DNA of 64,000 bases from Nocardia inohanensis NBRC 100128 (GCF_001612945.1 NZ_BDBK01000007.1:278406-342405); one strand, 5' to 3'; numbered from the stretch's first letter, positions 35,248-45,147 are shown. Translations and numbers: made by a program. The notes: generated from the letters alone by a model not told the origin.

Positions 35248-35891
35248 CGGTAGCCGCGCGCCCGATCCACGGCCAGGCCGATGACCGGTGCGATCAGCGC
35301 TCCGGCGAGCAGGTCGATGACTTCTCCCCAGGCATCCACATCCCCCGCGCGCACCTTCCCGGCTTCCACGGCGCGTTCGTGATCGGCGAGCAGCGCGAAA
35401 AGCATTGTGGTGAGGGCACGTAACCGGCGCACCCGCAGGCGCGGCGGCAGTTCGTCCAGTTCCCGCTCGAGGCCCTGCATGATCACCCGCACCGAAGTGC
35501 GGTCAGCGCCTTCCAGATTCTGCGCGTCGGTCACCACGGGGTGGGTGTGGATCTGCTCCAGGAAACGCGCGTAATGGTGGGCCCCGTGCCGCTCGCCGAG
35601 TTCGAACATCGGGATGACCAGTGCTTCGAGCAGGCCGTGCACGCCCGGTGGCCGCCCCGAACCCGCTTGTTCGGCAAGCAATTCCAGCCGCCGCACCTCC
35701 AAGGTGGCCAGCCGCCGCTCGACCACGGCTTCGATGAGCCCGTCCCGGGAGCCGAAGTGGTACTGGATCGCCGAATTGTTCCGCTGTTCCGCGGCCGCGG
35801 CGATATCCCGCAGCGGCACCGCCTGCCCGCGCTCGGCGATCAAGCGTTCCGCCGCGGCGATGATCCGCTCCCGCGCGTCTGTCCCTGCCAC
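35244..35891 (-). CDS. TetR family transcriptional regulator
   Basis: 215 residues. N-terminal HTH: RERIIAAAERLIAERGQAVP then LRDIAAAAEQRNNSAIQYHF and GSRDGLIEAV. The remaining ~150 residues are a helical ligand-binding domain of no specific recognisable subtype. GTG start. Divergent from an SDR/DapB-like gene pair across a 120-bp spacer that contains a clear palindrome on the promoter, so autoregulation and control of the pair are likely. Confidence 0.92.
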   Translation of the reverse strand: MAGTDARERIIAAAERLIAERGQAVPLRDIAAAAEQRNNSAIQYHFGSRDGLIEAVVERRLATLEVRRLELLAEQAGSGRPPGVHGLLEALVIPMFELGERHGAHHYARFLEQIHTHPVVTDAQNLEGADRTSVRVIMQGLERELDELPPRLRVRRLRALTTMLFALLADHERAVEAGKVRAGDVDAWGEVIDLLAGALIAPVIGLAVDRARGYR

Positions 35892-35921
35892 AGTCAGCAG
35901 AGTAGCCGCTCACCAGCACAT

Positions 35922-35962
35922 AAAGAACTCATCCTTGACACTTAAGAGCTAGTTCTTAAAAC
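35922..35962 (+). promoter_or_regulatory. divergent promoter with probable TetR operator
   Basis: TTGACA (35935-35940) and a weak -10 TAAAAC (35957-35962) form a plus-strand promoter. The spacer and -10 are covered by the palindrome TTAAGA-GCTAGT-TCTTAA (35942-35959). A wider inverted repeat AAAGAACT / AGTTCTT (35922-35929 and 35951-35957) brackets the -35. A repressor bound here would block the SDR operon and possibly the tetR promoter. Confidence 0.7.
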
Positions 35963-36011
35963 TGCTTGTAACCGCCGTCACGAGCGGGCATCTCCGAGAA
36001 GGACTTACGCC

Positions 36012-36800
36012 ATGATCCTGGACACCTTCCGACTCGACGGCCGCGTCGCCGTCGTCACCGGCGCCGGCCGCGGCATCGGCGCCGCCACCGCGCTCGCCCT
36101 CGCCGAAGCCGGTGCGGACGTCGCCATCGCCGCCCGCACCGCCGGACAGCTCGACGAAGTCGCGGGCAAGATCCGCGCGCTGGGCCGCCGCGCCGTCACC
36201 GTCACCGCCGACCTGTCGGACCTGTCCGCAGTCAAGGACTTCGCCGAAACCGCCGCCGCCGAACTCGGGCGCATCGACATCGTGGTCAACAATGTCGGCG
36301 GCACCATGCCCAACACCTTCATGACCACCTCGCCGCAATTCCTGGAAGACGCCTTCCGGTTCAACGTCTCCACCGCGCACGCCCTCACCCAGGCCGCGGT
36401 CCCGCATCTGCTGAAGTCCGGCGGCGGGTCGGTCGTCAACATCACCTCGATGATGGGGCGCACCGCCGGGCGCGGATTCCTGGCCTACGGCACCGCCAAG
36501 GCCGCGCTCGCGCACTGGACGCGAATGGCCGCCACGGATCTGTCGCCGCGGATTCGCGTCAATGCCATCGCGGTCGGATCGGTGCTCACCTCGGCGCTGG
36601 AAGTCGTTGCGCAGCAACCGGAAATCAAGGCCAAGATGGAGGCGGCCACGCCATTGCAGCGACTCGGTGAGCCCTGGGAGATCGCGGCCGCCATCGTCTA
36701 CCTGAGCTCGCGCGCGGGCGGCTACGTCACCGGCAAGGTGATCGAGGTCGACGGCGGCATCGAACACCCCAACCTCGACCTCGGCCTGCCGGACCTGTGA
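36012..36800 (+). CDS. SDR family oxidoreductase
   Basis: 262 residues. Classical SDR with TGAGRGIG cofactor motif (15-22), AARTAGQ after beta-2 (NADP-type preference likely), NNVG in place of NNAG, catalytic Ser in [15 protein letters not shown] (YxxxK) and the C-terminal [14 protein letters not shown] lies 10 bp upstream of ATG. First gene after the TetR operator; the DapB-like gene follows 25 bp later. Confidence 0.92.
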   Translation: MILDTFRLDGRVAVVTGAGRGIGAATALALAEAGADVAIAARTAGQLDEVAGKIRALGRRAVTVTADLSDLSAVKDFAETAAAELGRIDIVVNNVGGTMPNTFMTTSPQFLEDAFRFNVSTAHALTQAAVPHLLKSGGGSVVNITSMMGRTAGRGFLAYGTAKAALAHWTRMAATDLSPRIRVNAIAVGSVLTSALEVVAQQPEIKAKMEAATPLQRLGEPWEIAAAIVYLSSRAGGYVTGKVIEVDGGIEHPNLDLGLPDL

Positions 36801-36825
36801 TCGCTACCCGCACAAAGGATTTGCC

Positions 36826-37890
36826 ATGACATATCGCGTAATCCAGTGGAGCACCGGCAATGTCGGTGCGCGAGCGCTGCGATCGATCATCGCCCGGCCC
36901 GAACTCGAACTCGTCGGCGTCTGGGTGTCCAGTGACGCCAAAGCCGGTAAGGACGCGGGCGAACTCGCCGGTCTGGACGTCGAAACCGGCATCGAGGCCA
37001 GCACCGACGCCGATGCCCTGCTCGCCCTGAAGCCGGACTGCATCCTGCACACCGCCATGGCCGATGACCGGCTGATGGAATCGGTCGAGGATCTGAAGCG
37101 GTTCCTGCGGGCGGGCATCAATGTGGTCTCCAGCAGCCCGGTCTTCCTGCAATTCCCCTACGGCGTGCTGCCCGACGAGGCCATCGCGCCGATCGTCGCG
37201 GCCGCCGAGGAGGGCGGAGCCTCGCTGTGGGTCAACGGGATCGACCCCGGGTGGGCCAACGACTGGCTGCCATTGCTGCTGAGCAGCGGCTCCGAGCGGA
37301 TCGACAAGATCATCTGCTCGGAGATCATGGACTACTCCACCTACGACAATCCCAAGGTCGTCTTCGACATCATGGGCTTCGGCAGCGAGCTCGACGCCCT
37401 GCCCATGCTGCTGCAACCCGGCATCCTCACCCTGGCCTGGGGCAGCGTCATCCGGCAGCTGGCCGCCGCCCTGGATATCGAACTCGATTCCGTCACACAG
37501 CATTTCGAACGGCTACCGGCGACCGACAAGATCGTAATCGGGGACCGCACCATCGCCCCCGGCACCGCGGCGGCACTGCGCTTCCAGGTGCACGGGGTAC
37601 GCGGCGGACGCGAGATCCTCACCCTCGAACACGTCACCCGGCTGCACCCCGACCTAGCTCCGGAGTGGCCGCAGCCCGCCGGAAAGGGTTGCTACCGAGT
37701 GGAAATCCAGGGCGACCCGGACTATCAGCTCGATCTCCAGCTGTACAGCAACGGCGACCACGCGCTCGCCGGCGTCGTCGGCACGGCGGCCCGCCTGGTC
37801 AGCGCCATCCCCGCCGTGGTCGAGGCCCGCCCCGGCCTGCTCACCGCCGTCGATCTTCCGCTCACCACCGGTCGCGGCCTGGTCTCCTGA
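36826..37890 (+). CDS. DapB-like NAD(P)-dependent dehydrogenase
   Basis: 354 residues. N-terminal Rossmann motif VIQWSTGNVGARALRSI and the LELVGVWVSS strand match the dihydrodipicolinate-reductase-like proteins annotated in actinobacteria as amine or 2,4-diaminopentanoate dehydrogenase-like. NVVSSSPVFLQFPYG and VNGIDPGWAND follow. True DapB is ~245 residues with a different C-terminal motif, so this is not lysine synthesis. AAAGGA 6 bp before ATG. Paired with the preceding SDR under the TetR operator; substrate unknown. Confidence 0.87.
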   Translation: MTYRVIQWSTGNVGARALRSIIARPELELVGVWVSSDAKAGKDAGELAGLDVETGIEASTDADALLALKPDCILHTAMADDRLMESVEDLKRFLRAGINVVSSSPVFLQFPYGVLPDEAIAPIVAAAEEGGASLWVNGIDPGWANDWLPLLLSSGSERIDKIICSEIMDYSTYDNPKVVFDIMGFGSELDALPMLLQPGILTLAWGSVIRQLAAALDIELDSVTQHFERLPATDKIVIGDRTIAPGTAAALRFQVHGVRGGREILTLEHVTRLHPDLAPEWPQPAGKGCYRVEIQGDPDYQLDLQLYSNGDHALAGVVGTAARLVSAIPAVVEARPGLLTAVDLPLTTGRGLVS

Positions 37891-37895
37891 CCCAC

Positions 37896-37924
37896 GCGCC
37901 CATCGACCTGCGTGCGATGGGCGC
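37896..37924. terminator. bidirectional hairpin between DapB-like gene and cbs
   Basis: Perfect 10-bp inverted repeat GCGCCCATCG / CGATGGGCGC with a 9-base loop, between genes converging at 37890 and 37948. Confidence 0.75.
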
Positions 37925-37947
37925 CGAACTCGACGCGCGAGCTGAAT

Positions 37948-39351
37948 TCAATCGGCCGCGCGCGCATCAGCGAAGCGGGCGGCAGCCACGACGGCGACCG
38001 CCCGGCCTTCGTGCGCGATGACCACCGGCCCGGTATGTTCACCGAGCCGGGCGAGCGCCGTCCGTACCGGCTCGGTAGTCCCGGCCACCGGCAGCGGCGA
38101 GCTCAGATGGTCGCGTACCAGATCCGAATCCGGCACTGCGGCAAGATCTTCCGCCGTGACCGCACCGATGATCTCGGCGACCACGACCGTGTCGGGCTCT
38201 TCGCGCTGCAACAGCACCGGCAAGGCGGACGCCGATCGGAGCAGTTCCCGAGCCGCCGCGGCGGTCGCTCCCGAAGGCACCACCCGCGCCACCCCGCTCG
38301 TATCAGGTGCGAGCAACTCCCCCACCGTCACCTCGTCGACCGGGCTTGCCAGCGGAAATCCCAAGGCCCCCAGCCATTCATCGTTGTAGTACTTCGACAG
38401 GTAGGCCCGGCCGGAATCCGGCGCGATCACCACGACCGTGTCCTCAGGCCCCAATTCCCGCGCGATGCGCAGCGCCGCCGCGATCGACGTCCCCGACGAC
38501 CCGCCCAGCAGCAGCCCCTCCTCTCGCGCGAGGCGGTGCAGCACTCTGATCGCCTCGACATCCGGAATGCGCTCGATCCGATCCACCACCTCGGGATGAA
38601 AAGCCTCCGGCCACAGATCCTCCGCGGTCTCCGGATGCCGGAAATGCCCCACCGCCTCCATGTACCAGATCCGCCCGTCACCCCCGCCGTACACCGAGGT
38701 CTCCGGGTCGGCCCCGATCACCCGCACCGCACCCCCCGACGCCTCCTTCAAGAACTCCCCCGCCCCCGTGATCGTCCCGCCGGTCCCCACACCGGCCACG
38801 AAATGCGTTACCCGCCCGCCGGTTTGGGCCCAGATCTCCGGCCCGGTAGTCGCCCGATGCGCCGCCGTATTCGCCGGATTGTCATACTGTCCCGCGAACC
38901 AGGCCCCCGGAATCTCCTCCACCAATCGCAAAGCGACACTGCGCAAATGCTCCGGATGCCCCACCGGCCGCAGCCCGGGCGTCTCCCGCACCTCCGCCCC
39001 GTACGCCCGCAGCACCGCCTTCTTCTCCTGGCTCACCCGATCCGGCACCACCACGATCGTCCGATACCCCCGCGCCGCCGCCAACGCCGCCAGCCCCAAC
39101 CCGGTATTCCCCGAAGTCGCCTCCACCACCGTCCCGCCCGGCCCCAGCTCCCCGGACTCCTCGGCCGCAACCAACATCCCCAGCGCAGCCCGATCCTTCA
39201 CGCTCCCACCGGGATTCAAATACTCCAGCTTCACATAAACCGCGGCCCGAATCCCCGCCGTGACCCGATTCAACCGCACCACCGGCGTATGCCCGACCGC
39301 CTCCGCGAACGACTCGTACGCCCCCGCCTGGAACTCGACACCGACAGTCAC
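37948..39351 (-). CDS. cbs: cystathionine beta-synthase
   Basis: 467 residues. PLP enzyme joining serine and homocysteine to give cystathionine. Lys in NPGGSVKDRAAL, EATSGNTGLGLA, the phosphate-binding GVGTGGTITG and the late GGSSGTSIAAAL. The C-terminal ~130 residues hold two CBS-type repeats (TVGELLAPDTSGVARV; LSSPLPVAGTTEPVR). No N-terminal heme domain, like other actinobacterial Cbs. No cystathionine gamma-lyase gene follows, although the SAM-IV-controlled PLP enzyme is 3.4 kb away. Confidence 0.93.
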   Translation of the reverse strand: MTVGVEFQAGAYESFAEAVGHTPVVRLNRVTAGIRAAVYVKLEYLNPGGSVKDRAALGMLVAAEESGELGPGGTVVEATSGNTGLGLAALAAARGYRTIVVVPDRVSQEKKAVLRAYGAEVRETPGLRPVGHPEHLRSVALRLVEEIPGAWFAGQYDNPANTAAHRATTGPEIWAQTGGRVTHFVAGVGTGGTITGAGEFLKEASGGAVRVIGADPETSVYGGGDGRIWYMEAVGHFRHPETAEDLWPEAFHPEVVDRIERIPDVEAIRVLHRLAREEGLLLGGSSGTSIAAALRIARELGPEDTVVVIAPDSGRAYLSKYYNDEWLGALGFPLASPVDEVTVGELLAPDTSGVARVVPSGATAAAARELLRSASALPVLLQREEPDTVVVAEIIGAVTAEDLAAVPDSDLVRDHLSSPLPVAGTTEPVRTALARLGEHTGPVVIAHEGRAVAVVAAARFADARAAD

Positions 39352-39556
39352 GCCACACCCCTGTCATCCACTGACCCCGGCGAACCCGGACCAGCTCAGA
39401 TTCCCAGAAACCCACCCCACCCGAACATCTTTCGCCGCACCCGGAATACAACTCGCCGCACCGGCCCCGGCGGCACATCGCCACCGAGTAAGAGCGGAAC
39501 GGCATGACTCGCCGGTGTCACGGTGCGCCGCCGCAGTGCGGACCGCCGGAACGCAA

Positions 39557-39598
39557 AACACCCCACTCACTGCGAATCCGCAGGACGAGTGGGGTGTT
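39557..39598 (-). terminator. tRNA-Thr terminator
   Basis: Two nested stems: AACACCCCACTC / GAGTGGGGTGTT (12 bp) enclosing CTGCG-AATC-CGCAG. On the minus strand TTTTGC follows at once. It lies 3 bp downstream of the tRNA 3' end. Confidence 0.85.
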
Positions 39599-39601
39599 CG
39601 A

Positions 39602-39677
39602 TGGAGCCGCCTGGGGGAATCGAACCCCCGACCTTTTCATTACGAGTGAAGCGCTCTACCGACTGAGCTAAGGCGGC
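39602..39677 (-). tRNA. tRNA-Thr (CGU)
   Basis: Minus strand reads GCCGCCTTAGCTCAGTCGGT at the 5' end. The anticodon loop is CTCGTAA with anticodon CGT. The T arm is GGGGGTTCGATTCCCCC, the acceptor arm closes with AGGCGGC, discriminator T, and CCA is encoded. 76 nt with CCA. The outermost anticodon-stem pair is C-A, otherwise canonical. Confidence 0.95.
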
Positions 39678-39811
39678 GTGCCTTCCGGCGCTGCGAGTCT
39701 ATCGTCTCCCGCCCGGATCACGAAAACGGGTGGTCGGACTCCGCCTCGAACGGCCGAGCTCACGTGAGCAGGACACGCTCGGACGGGCGCCCGCGATGCA
39801 GTGCCGCCGGG

Positions 39812-41026
39812 CTATCCGGAGCGGGCGGCTATCAAGGTGGCGGCCATGGCGGCGACGGCGAAGCGGGGCTTGACGTTCGTTTCGAGGGCTTCGCGGCAGT
39901 CGAGGACAGCTTGGATGGAGCGGAGCAGGCCCTCGGGGCGGACATCGGTGGCGAGTTCGCGGATCTGGTCGGCCATGTCGGGGTGGGTGAGGGTGACGCC
40001 GGATTTGGAGTCGGCGGTGGCCGCTCCGAATCGGACCGCGAGAGCGTCGCGGTAGAGGCCCGCGACATCGATGAGCGCCCGGTCCAGGGCGTCGCGGCCG
40101 GTGCGGGTGGCGCGCGACTTCTGGCGTTTCTCCAGGTCTTTGAGGGCTCCGGCCGATCCGCGGGTGGCTCCGGCGGTGCCCTTGCCGGTGCCGCCGGCGC
40201 CGAGTGCGGTCGCGAGTTCCTCGCGTTCCTTGTCATCTCGTTCGGAGCTGACCTGTTTGGCCTCATCATCGGCCAGTTTCACCAGTGCGTCGGCCGCGGC
40301 ATAGGCGGCCGCGGGGCGGGCAGTGGCGGCGACCAGGGCCAGGGCTCGTTTACGCCGGGCCCGGGCCTCCTCATCGGTGGCCAATCGGCGGGCGCGGCCG
40401 ACATGCCCGCCGCTGACCGAGGCCGCCCAGGTGGCGACCTGATCAGAGAGCCCGTCACGTTCGCGCAGCACCTGCGCGATGGACGGCACCGACGGCGTGG
40501 CCAGATGGACGTGACGGCAGCGCGAGCGCAGGGTGATGGAGATGTCCTCGGGGTCCACCGAGGGCGCGCACAGCAGGAAGACCGTCCGCTCCGGCGGCTC
40601 TTCGACCACCTTGAGCAGCACGTTTCCGGCGGCCTCGGTCAGCCGGTCGGCGTCCTCGACGACGACCACCTGCCAGCGCCCGGTGCTGGGCCGCCGCGAG
40701 GCGACCTGCACGATCTCGCGCATCTCCTTGGTGCCGATGCTCAAACCCTCCGGCACCACCCGGCGCACGTCACCGTGGGTGCCGGCCATGGTCGTGGTGC
40801 AGGCATGACACTTGCCGCACCCGGGCGTTCCCGAGTCCGTGCACTGTAGAGCCGCCGCGAAGCACAGCGCCGCCACCGACCGCCCCGATCCGGGCGGGCC
40901 GGTGAACAACCACGAATGCGTCATTGCCGACGAGGACCCCGCGCCGTCGCGCGCGGCCACCGCGGCAGCGGTCAGTTCGGACTCGACCGCACCTTGGCCG
41001 ACCAGCCGATCGAAGACACCCGCCAC
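39812..41026 (-). CDS. holB: DNA polymerase III subunit delta'
   Basis: 404 residues. Clamp-loader subunit. GVFDRLVGQGAVESEL start, GPPGSGRSVAAL (Walker A with Arg for Lys, normal for non-ATPase delta'), zinc-binding Cys cluster CGKCHAC, VVVEDADRLTEAAGNVLLKV, EEPPERTVFLLCAPS and the SRC sensor in TLRSRCRHVHL. Charged helical C-terminal part. GTG at 41026 (before AGVFDRL) chosen over GTG 41035 because homologs start there; AGGG lies 8 bp upstream. It is the first gene after the tRNA locus. Confidence 0.93.
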   Translation of the reverse strand: MAGVFDRLVGQGAVESELTAAAVAARDGAGSSSAMTHSWLFTGPPGSGRSVAALCFAAALQCTDSGTPGCGKCHACTTTMAGTHGDVRRVVPEGLSIGTKEMREIVQVASRRPSTGRWQVVVVEDADRLTEAAGNVLLKVVEEPPERTVFLLCAPSVDPEDISITLRSRCRHVHLATPSVPSIAQVLRERDGLSDQVATWAASVSGGHVGRARRLATDEEARARRKRALALVAATARPAAAYAAADALVKLADDEAKQVSSERDDKEREELATALGAGGTGKGTAGATRGSAGALKDLEKRQKSRATRTGRDALDRALIDVAGLYRDALAVRFGAATADSKSGVTLTHPDMADQIRELATDVRPEGLLRSIQAVLDCREALETNVKPRFAVAAMAATLIAARSG

Positions 41027-41134
41027 GTCGTACACCCTAGCGGCCCGCACCGACAGCCCAGCCCGGCCCACCCGCGCGGCCGCGACACACCCCGCCCGCA
41101 CCCGATCCGGCGCGGGCATCGAACGAATCGGGTG

Positions 41135-41638
41135 TCAGGCGCGCTGGTAGGTGGTGTTCGCGCCGTCCAGCGCTTCGCGAATGATGTCGGCGTGCCCGGA
41201 GTGGTGCGAGATCTCGCGCAGGATGTGCAGCAGGATGAAACGCGCTGTCCACCACATGCGTTCGGGCGACCACGGGGCGGTCGGAATTGGAATGGAGTCG
41301 TCCAGGTTGTCCAGCTCGCGAATGAGCTTGGTGGTCTGTTCGACGACCGCATCCCATTCGGCCAGCAGACCCGCCACCGTCTCGTCCGGCCCCATCCGAT
41401 ATTCGGTATCCATACCGGAGACGTCGAACTCGGCGTTCTCGTCCCGCTCGACAATGACCGTGGTCCAATGCCGTTCGGTATTGATGACGTGGTGTAGCAG
41501 CCCGCCCAAGGTCAACTCACTGACCGTGCTGCGCTGCCGCGCCTGATCATCCTCCAGCCCACGCAGGGTGATGCGGAAAATCTCGCGCTGTTCGGCGAGC
41601 AGGTCGATCAGATCCTCACGGCTCCGGTCCACGGTCAT
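41135..41638 (-). CDS. DinB family protein (DUF664-like)
   Basis: 167 residues. Four-helix DinB/YfiT-like fold with the metal His pattern: GGLLHHVINTERHW, then ILLHILREISHHSGHADIIREAL near the C-terminus, typical of DUF664. Some relatives are mycothiol-dependent enzymes; no direct evidence here. ATG with AAGGACATTCG upstream. Lies between topA and holB in the same orientation. Confidence 0.88.
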   Translation of the reverse strand: MTVDRSREDLIDLLAEQREIFRITLRGLEDDQARQRSTVSELTLGGLLHHVINTERHWTTVIVERDENAEFDVSGMDTEYRMGPDETVAGLLAEWDAVVEQTTKLIRELDNLDDSIPIPTAPWSPERMWWTARFILLHILREISHHSGHADIIREALDGANTTYQRA

Positions 41639-41763
41639 CGAATGTCCTTCCGCTGGTGCGTGTTCCGGATTACACGCTACGGCAGGCCACCGACAGAAAG
41701 AACCGCCTCAGACCAGTCGGTACGGTCTGAGGCGGCCCCCAATTCTCTCGGCATCGAGCCGGC

Positions 41764-44700
41764 TCAGGACTTCGAAGCCGCCGCGGTCTTCTTCGCGGGA
41801 GTCTTCTTCGCCGCCGTCTTCTTGGCCGCGGCCTTCTTGGTGGTGACGCCGTCGGCGGTCTTGGCCGCCGCCTTCTTCGCCGCCGCCTTCTTGACCACGG
41901 TCTTGGCGACCGCCTTCTTGGCCGGCGCCTTCTTCGCGGTCTTCTTGGCGGCCTTCTTCACCGGCCCGCGCGCCCGCCGATCCGCCAGCAGCTCCGAGGC
42001 CCGCTCGTCGGTGATCGACTCGACCTCATCGCCCTTGCGCAGGCTGGCATTGGTCTCACCGTCGGTGACGTACGGCCCGAACCGGCCGTCCTTGATCACC
42101 ATCGGCTTCTCCGACACCGGATCCACCCCCAGCTCACGCAGCGGCGCGGCACTGGCCGCCTGCCCGCCCCGGCGCTTGGGTTCGGCATAGATCTTCAGCG
42201 CCTCGTCCAGGGTCACCGTGAAGATCTGATCCTCCCCGGCGAGCGACCGGGAATCGGTGCCCTTCTTCAAATACGGCCCGTATCGCCCGTTCTGCGCGGT
42301 GATCTCGTCACCGGAGGTCGGATCCACACCCACCACGCGCGGCAGCGACAGCAGCTTGAGCGCATCGTCGAGCGTGATCGAGGCCAGGTCCATCGACTTG
42401 AAGAGCGAGCCGGTGCGCGGCTTGGGCGCGGTCGCCTTCTTGGCCGGCTTCTTCGCCTCCGGCTCCTCGGCCGGCTCGGGCAGCACCTCGGTCACGTACG
42501 GACCGAAACGCCCTTCCTTGGCGACGATCTCGTGCCCCGACACCGGATCCACGCCCAGCGAGCGACCCTCCTGCGGCGTCGAGAACAGCTTCTCGGCGAC
42601 CTCGGGCGTCAGCTCGTCCGGCGGCAGATCGTCGGGCAGGTTCGCCCGCTGCGAAACCGAATCCCCTTCCGGGTCATCGGGATTGACGATCATGCGCTCC
42701 AGGTACGGACCGAACTTGCCGACCCGGACCACCACATCGCGGCCTTCTTCGTCGGCGAACAGCTTGATGGAGTTGACTTCTCGCGCATCGATCCCGTCGA
42801 GATTGTCACCCACCATCCGCTTCAGCCCGCCGGAGCGCGCCACCGACCCTTCGGCGCCGTGATCGCCGCCGAAGTAGAAGCTGGACAACCAGTTTCCGCG
42901 CTGCTCGCGCCCACCGGCGATGGCGTCGAGGTCGTCCTCCATGGCCGCGGTGAAGTCGAAGTCCACCAGCCGCCCGAAGTGCGCCTCCAGCAGCCCGACC
43001 ACCGCGAACGCCACCCACGACGGCACCAGCGCGCTACCGCGCTTGTACACGTAACCGCGATCGAGAATGGTCTTGATGATCGAGGCGTAGGTGGAAGGAC
43101 GCCCGATGCCGAGCTCTTCCAGGGCCTTGATCAGCGAGGCTTCGGTGAACCGCGCCGGCGGATTGGTGGTGTGCCCGTCCGGCAGCAGCTCGATGGCCGT
43201 CACGCCCTGACCCTCGGTCAGCGCGGGCAGGCGCGATTCGGCGTCGTCGGACTGACCGCCCGCCTCCTCGTCCACGCTCTCCACGTAGGCCTTCAGGAAG
43301 CCCGCGAAGGTGATGGTCCGGCCGGAGGTCGAGAAGACGCATTCCTCACCGGTATTCGCCACCCCGGTGACCCGCACGGTCATGGTGGTGCCGCGCGCAT
43401 CGGCCATCTGCGAGGCCACGGTGCGCTGCCAGATCAGTTCGTAGAGCCGGAACTCGTCGTTGTCGACCCGCGAATGCACCTGGCCGGGCGTCATGAAGGT
43501 GTCACCCGAGGGACGAATCGCCTCGTGCGCCTCCTGCGCGTTCTTGACCTTGCGGGTGTACTGCCGCGGCGTCGGGCTCACGTACTCCGCGCCGTACAGC
43601 TGCGTGGCCTGCGCCCGCGCCGCCTGAATCGCGGTGTCCGACAACGTGGTCGAGTCGGTACGCATGTAGGTGATGTAGCCGTTTTCGTACAGCCGCTGCG
43701 CCACCCGCATGGTGCGCTCGGAGGTGAAGCGCAGCTTGCGCGCCGCCTCCTGCTGCAAGGTCGAGGTCATGAACGGCGCGTACGGTTTCCGCGTGTACGG
43801 CTTGGACTCGACCGAGGTGACCGCCAGGTCCACCCCGTGCAACGATTCCGAGAGCCGCTGTGCGTACCCGGCGTCCAGCACCACCACACCCGAGGGCTTC
43901 AGCTGTCCATCCGGTCCGAAATCCCGGCCGCTCGCCACCCGCGAACCATCGACGGCCACCAGGCGCGCCCCGAAGACGCTCGGATTCCCGCCCTCCTGGG
44001 TACCGGCGTCCAGCTTGGCCGCGATATCCCAGTACTCGGCGGACCGGAACGCCATGCGCTCCCGCTCGCGCTGCACGATGACGCGCGTCGCCACCGACTG
44101 CACGCGGCCCGCCGACAAACGCGGCATGACCTTCTTCCACAGCACCGGCGAGACCTCGTACCCGTAGAGCCGGTCCAGGATGCGCCGCGTCTCCTGCGCG
44201 TCGACCAAATCTTTGTCCAGCTCGCGCGTGTCGGCCGCCGCGGCCTGAATCGCGGACTCGGTGATCTCGTGGAACACCATGCGCCGGACCGGCACCTTCG
44301 GCTTCAGCGTCTCCAGCAGATGCCACGCGATGGCCTCGCCCTCGCGGTCGGGGTCGGTGGCGAGGTAGAGCTCGTCGGCGTCGGCGAGCAAGCTCTTGAG
44401 CTCACTGACCTTGGCCTTCTTATCCGGGCTCACCACATAGATGGCCTCGAAATCGTTATCGACATCGACGCCGAGCCGGGCCCACTGCTGGCCCTTGTAT
44501 TTGGCGGGCACGTCCGCCGCACCGCGCGGCAGGTCCCGGATATGCCCCACCGAGGCCTCCACGGTGTACCCGCGGCCCAGGTAGGGAGCGATCTTGCGGG
44601 CCTTCGTCGGCGACTCGACAATGACGAGACGACGCAGGGGCCGGCCCTGGTCGGGCGCTGCCTGGGAGTTCGGCGCTGCACCGCGGTCTCGTGTTGCCAC
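41764..44700 (-). CDS. topA: DNA topoisomerase I
   Basis: About 978 residues. Type IA topoisomerase relaxing negative supercoils. Toprim domain RRLVIVESPTKARKIAPYLG and TDPDREGEAIAWHL; the catalytic Tyr lies in NGYITYMRTDSTTLS; GRPSTYASIIKTI follows. The C-terminal third has several repeated DVDPVSGHEI/RFGPYV-type domains without Cys4 zinc fingers, as in mycobacteria, then a ~60-residue Lys/Ala tail (KKAAKK, APAKK units). GTG 44700 gives homologous length; the frame is open 22 codons further. Confidence 0.95.
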   Translation of the reverse strand: MATRDRGAAPNSQAAPDQGRPLRRLVIVESPTKARKIAPYLGRGYTVEASVGHIRDLPRGAADVPAKYKGQQWARLGVDVDNDFEAIYVVSPDKKAKVSELKSLLADADELYLATDPDREGEAIAWHLLETLKPKVPVRRMVFHEITESAIQAAAADTRELDKDLVDAQETRRILDRLYGYEVSPVLWKKVMPRLSAGRVQSVATRVIVQRERERMAFRSAEYWDIAAKLDAGTQEGGNPSVFGARLVAVDGSRVASGRDFGPDGQLKPSGVVVLDAGYAQRLSESLHGVDLAVTSVESKPYTRKPYAPFMTSTLQQEAARKLRFTSERTMRVAQRLYENGYITYMRTDSTTLSDTAIQAARAQATQLYGAEYVSPTPRQYTRKVKNAQEAHEAIRPSGDTFMTPGQVHSRVDNDEFRLYELIWQRTVASQMADARGTTMTVRVTGVANTGEECVFSTSGRTITFAGFLKAYVESVDEEAGGQSDDAESRLPALTEGQGVTAIELLPDGHTTNPPARFTEASLIKALEELGIGRPSTYASIIKTILDRGYVYKRGSALVPSWVAFAVVGLLEAHFGRLVDFDFTAAMEDDLDAIAGGREQRGNWLSSFYFGGDHGAEGSVARSGGLKRMVGDNLDGIDAREVNSIKLFADEEGRDVVVRVGKFGPYLERMIVNPDDPEGDSVSQRANLPDDLPPDELTPEVAEKLFSTPQEGRSLGVDPVSGHEIVAKEGRFGPYVTEVLPEPAEEPEAKKPAKKATAPKPRTGSLFKSMDLASITLDDALKLLSLPRVVGVDPTSGDEITAQNGRYGPYLKKGTDSRSLAGEDQIFTVTLDEALKIYAEPKRRGGQAASAAPLRELGVDPVSEKPMVIKDGRFGPYVTDGETNASLRKGDEVESITDERASELLADRRARGPVKKAAKKTAKKAPAKKAVAKTVVKKAAAKKAAAKTADGVTTKKAAAKKTAAKKTPAKKTAAASKS

Positions 44701-44888
44701 CGGCGAACACACCTTTCGTCTCGATCCGCGGGGCGCGGCGGGCGCGCAATACGCGGCTTGGGGCAAGCGGCTGCGACTACATATATCGCTGCCAGCAACG
44801 TTTATACCGTGTTGAAGAGCTGCACCTGCTGTGCAGCGACGATGTCGCCCCGGGTTGTGATCGAGTGTAATGGGTCCGGATATGGGTC

Positions 44889-44919
44889 GTCCCCCACCGC
44901 CGGGGAGGCGATGGGGGAC
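44889..44919 (-). terminator. terminator of cspA
   Basis: GTCCCCCACCGCC / GGCGATGGGGGAC stem with one internal mismatch and a 5-base loop, 25 bp past the cspA stop. Confidence 0.7.
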
Positions 44920-44943
44920 GGATACCTGTGGGTAGGCCCGCTA

Positions 44944-45147
44944 TCAGAGCGCGCGAACACCAGTGGCCTGCGGGCCCTTGGTGCCCTGACCGACCTCGAA
45001 CTCGACCTTCTGGTTCTCCTCGAGAGTGCGGAAGCCCGAACCCTGGATCTCGGAGTAGTGGACGAAGACGTCAGCGGACCCGTCCTCGGGCGCGATGAAG
45101 CCGAACCCCTTCTCCGCGTTGAACCACTTCACAGTTCCCTGTGCCAT
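44944..45147 (-). CDS. cspA: cold-shock protein
   Basis: 67 residues. Single-stranded nucleic-acid chaperone. RNP1 GFGFIA and RNP2 VFVHYS motifs in the five-strand CSD, starting [18 protein letters not shown]. Family-normal length. ATG with GAAGGAACAG upstream. Same topA-cspA order as in mycobacteria. Confidence 0.97.
   Translation of the reverse strand: MAQGTVKWFNAEKGFGFIAPEDGSADVFVHYSEIQGSGFRTLEENQKVEFEVGQGTKGPQATGVRAL

Noticed and set aside
39812..41026. Defective holB because Walker A has Arg instead of Lys
   Set aside because: Delta' subunits normally lack ATPase activity, so this change is expected.
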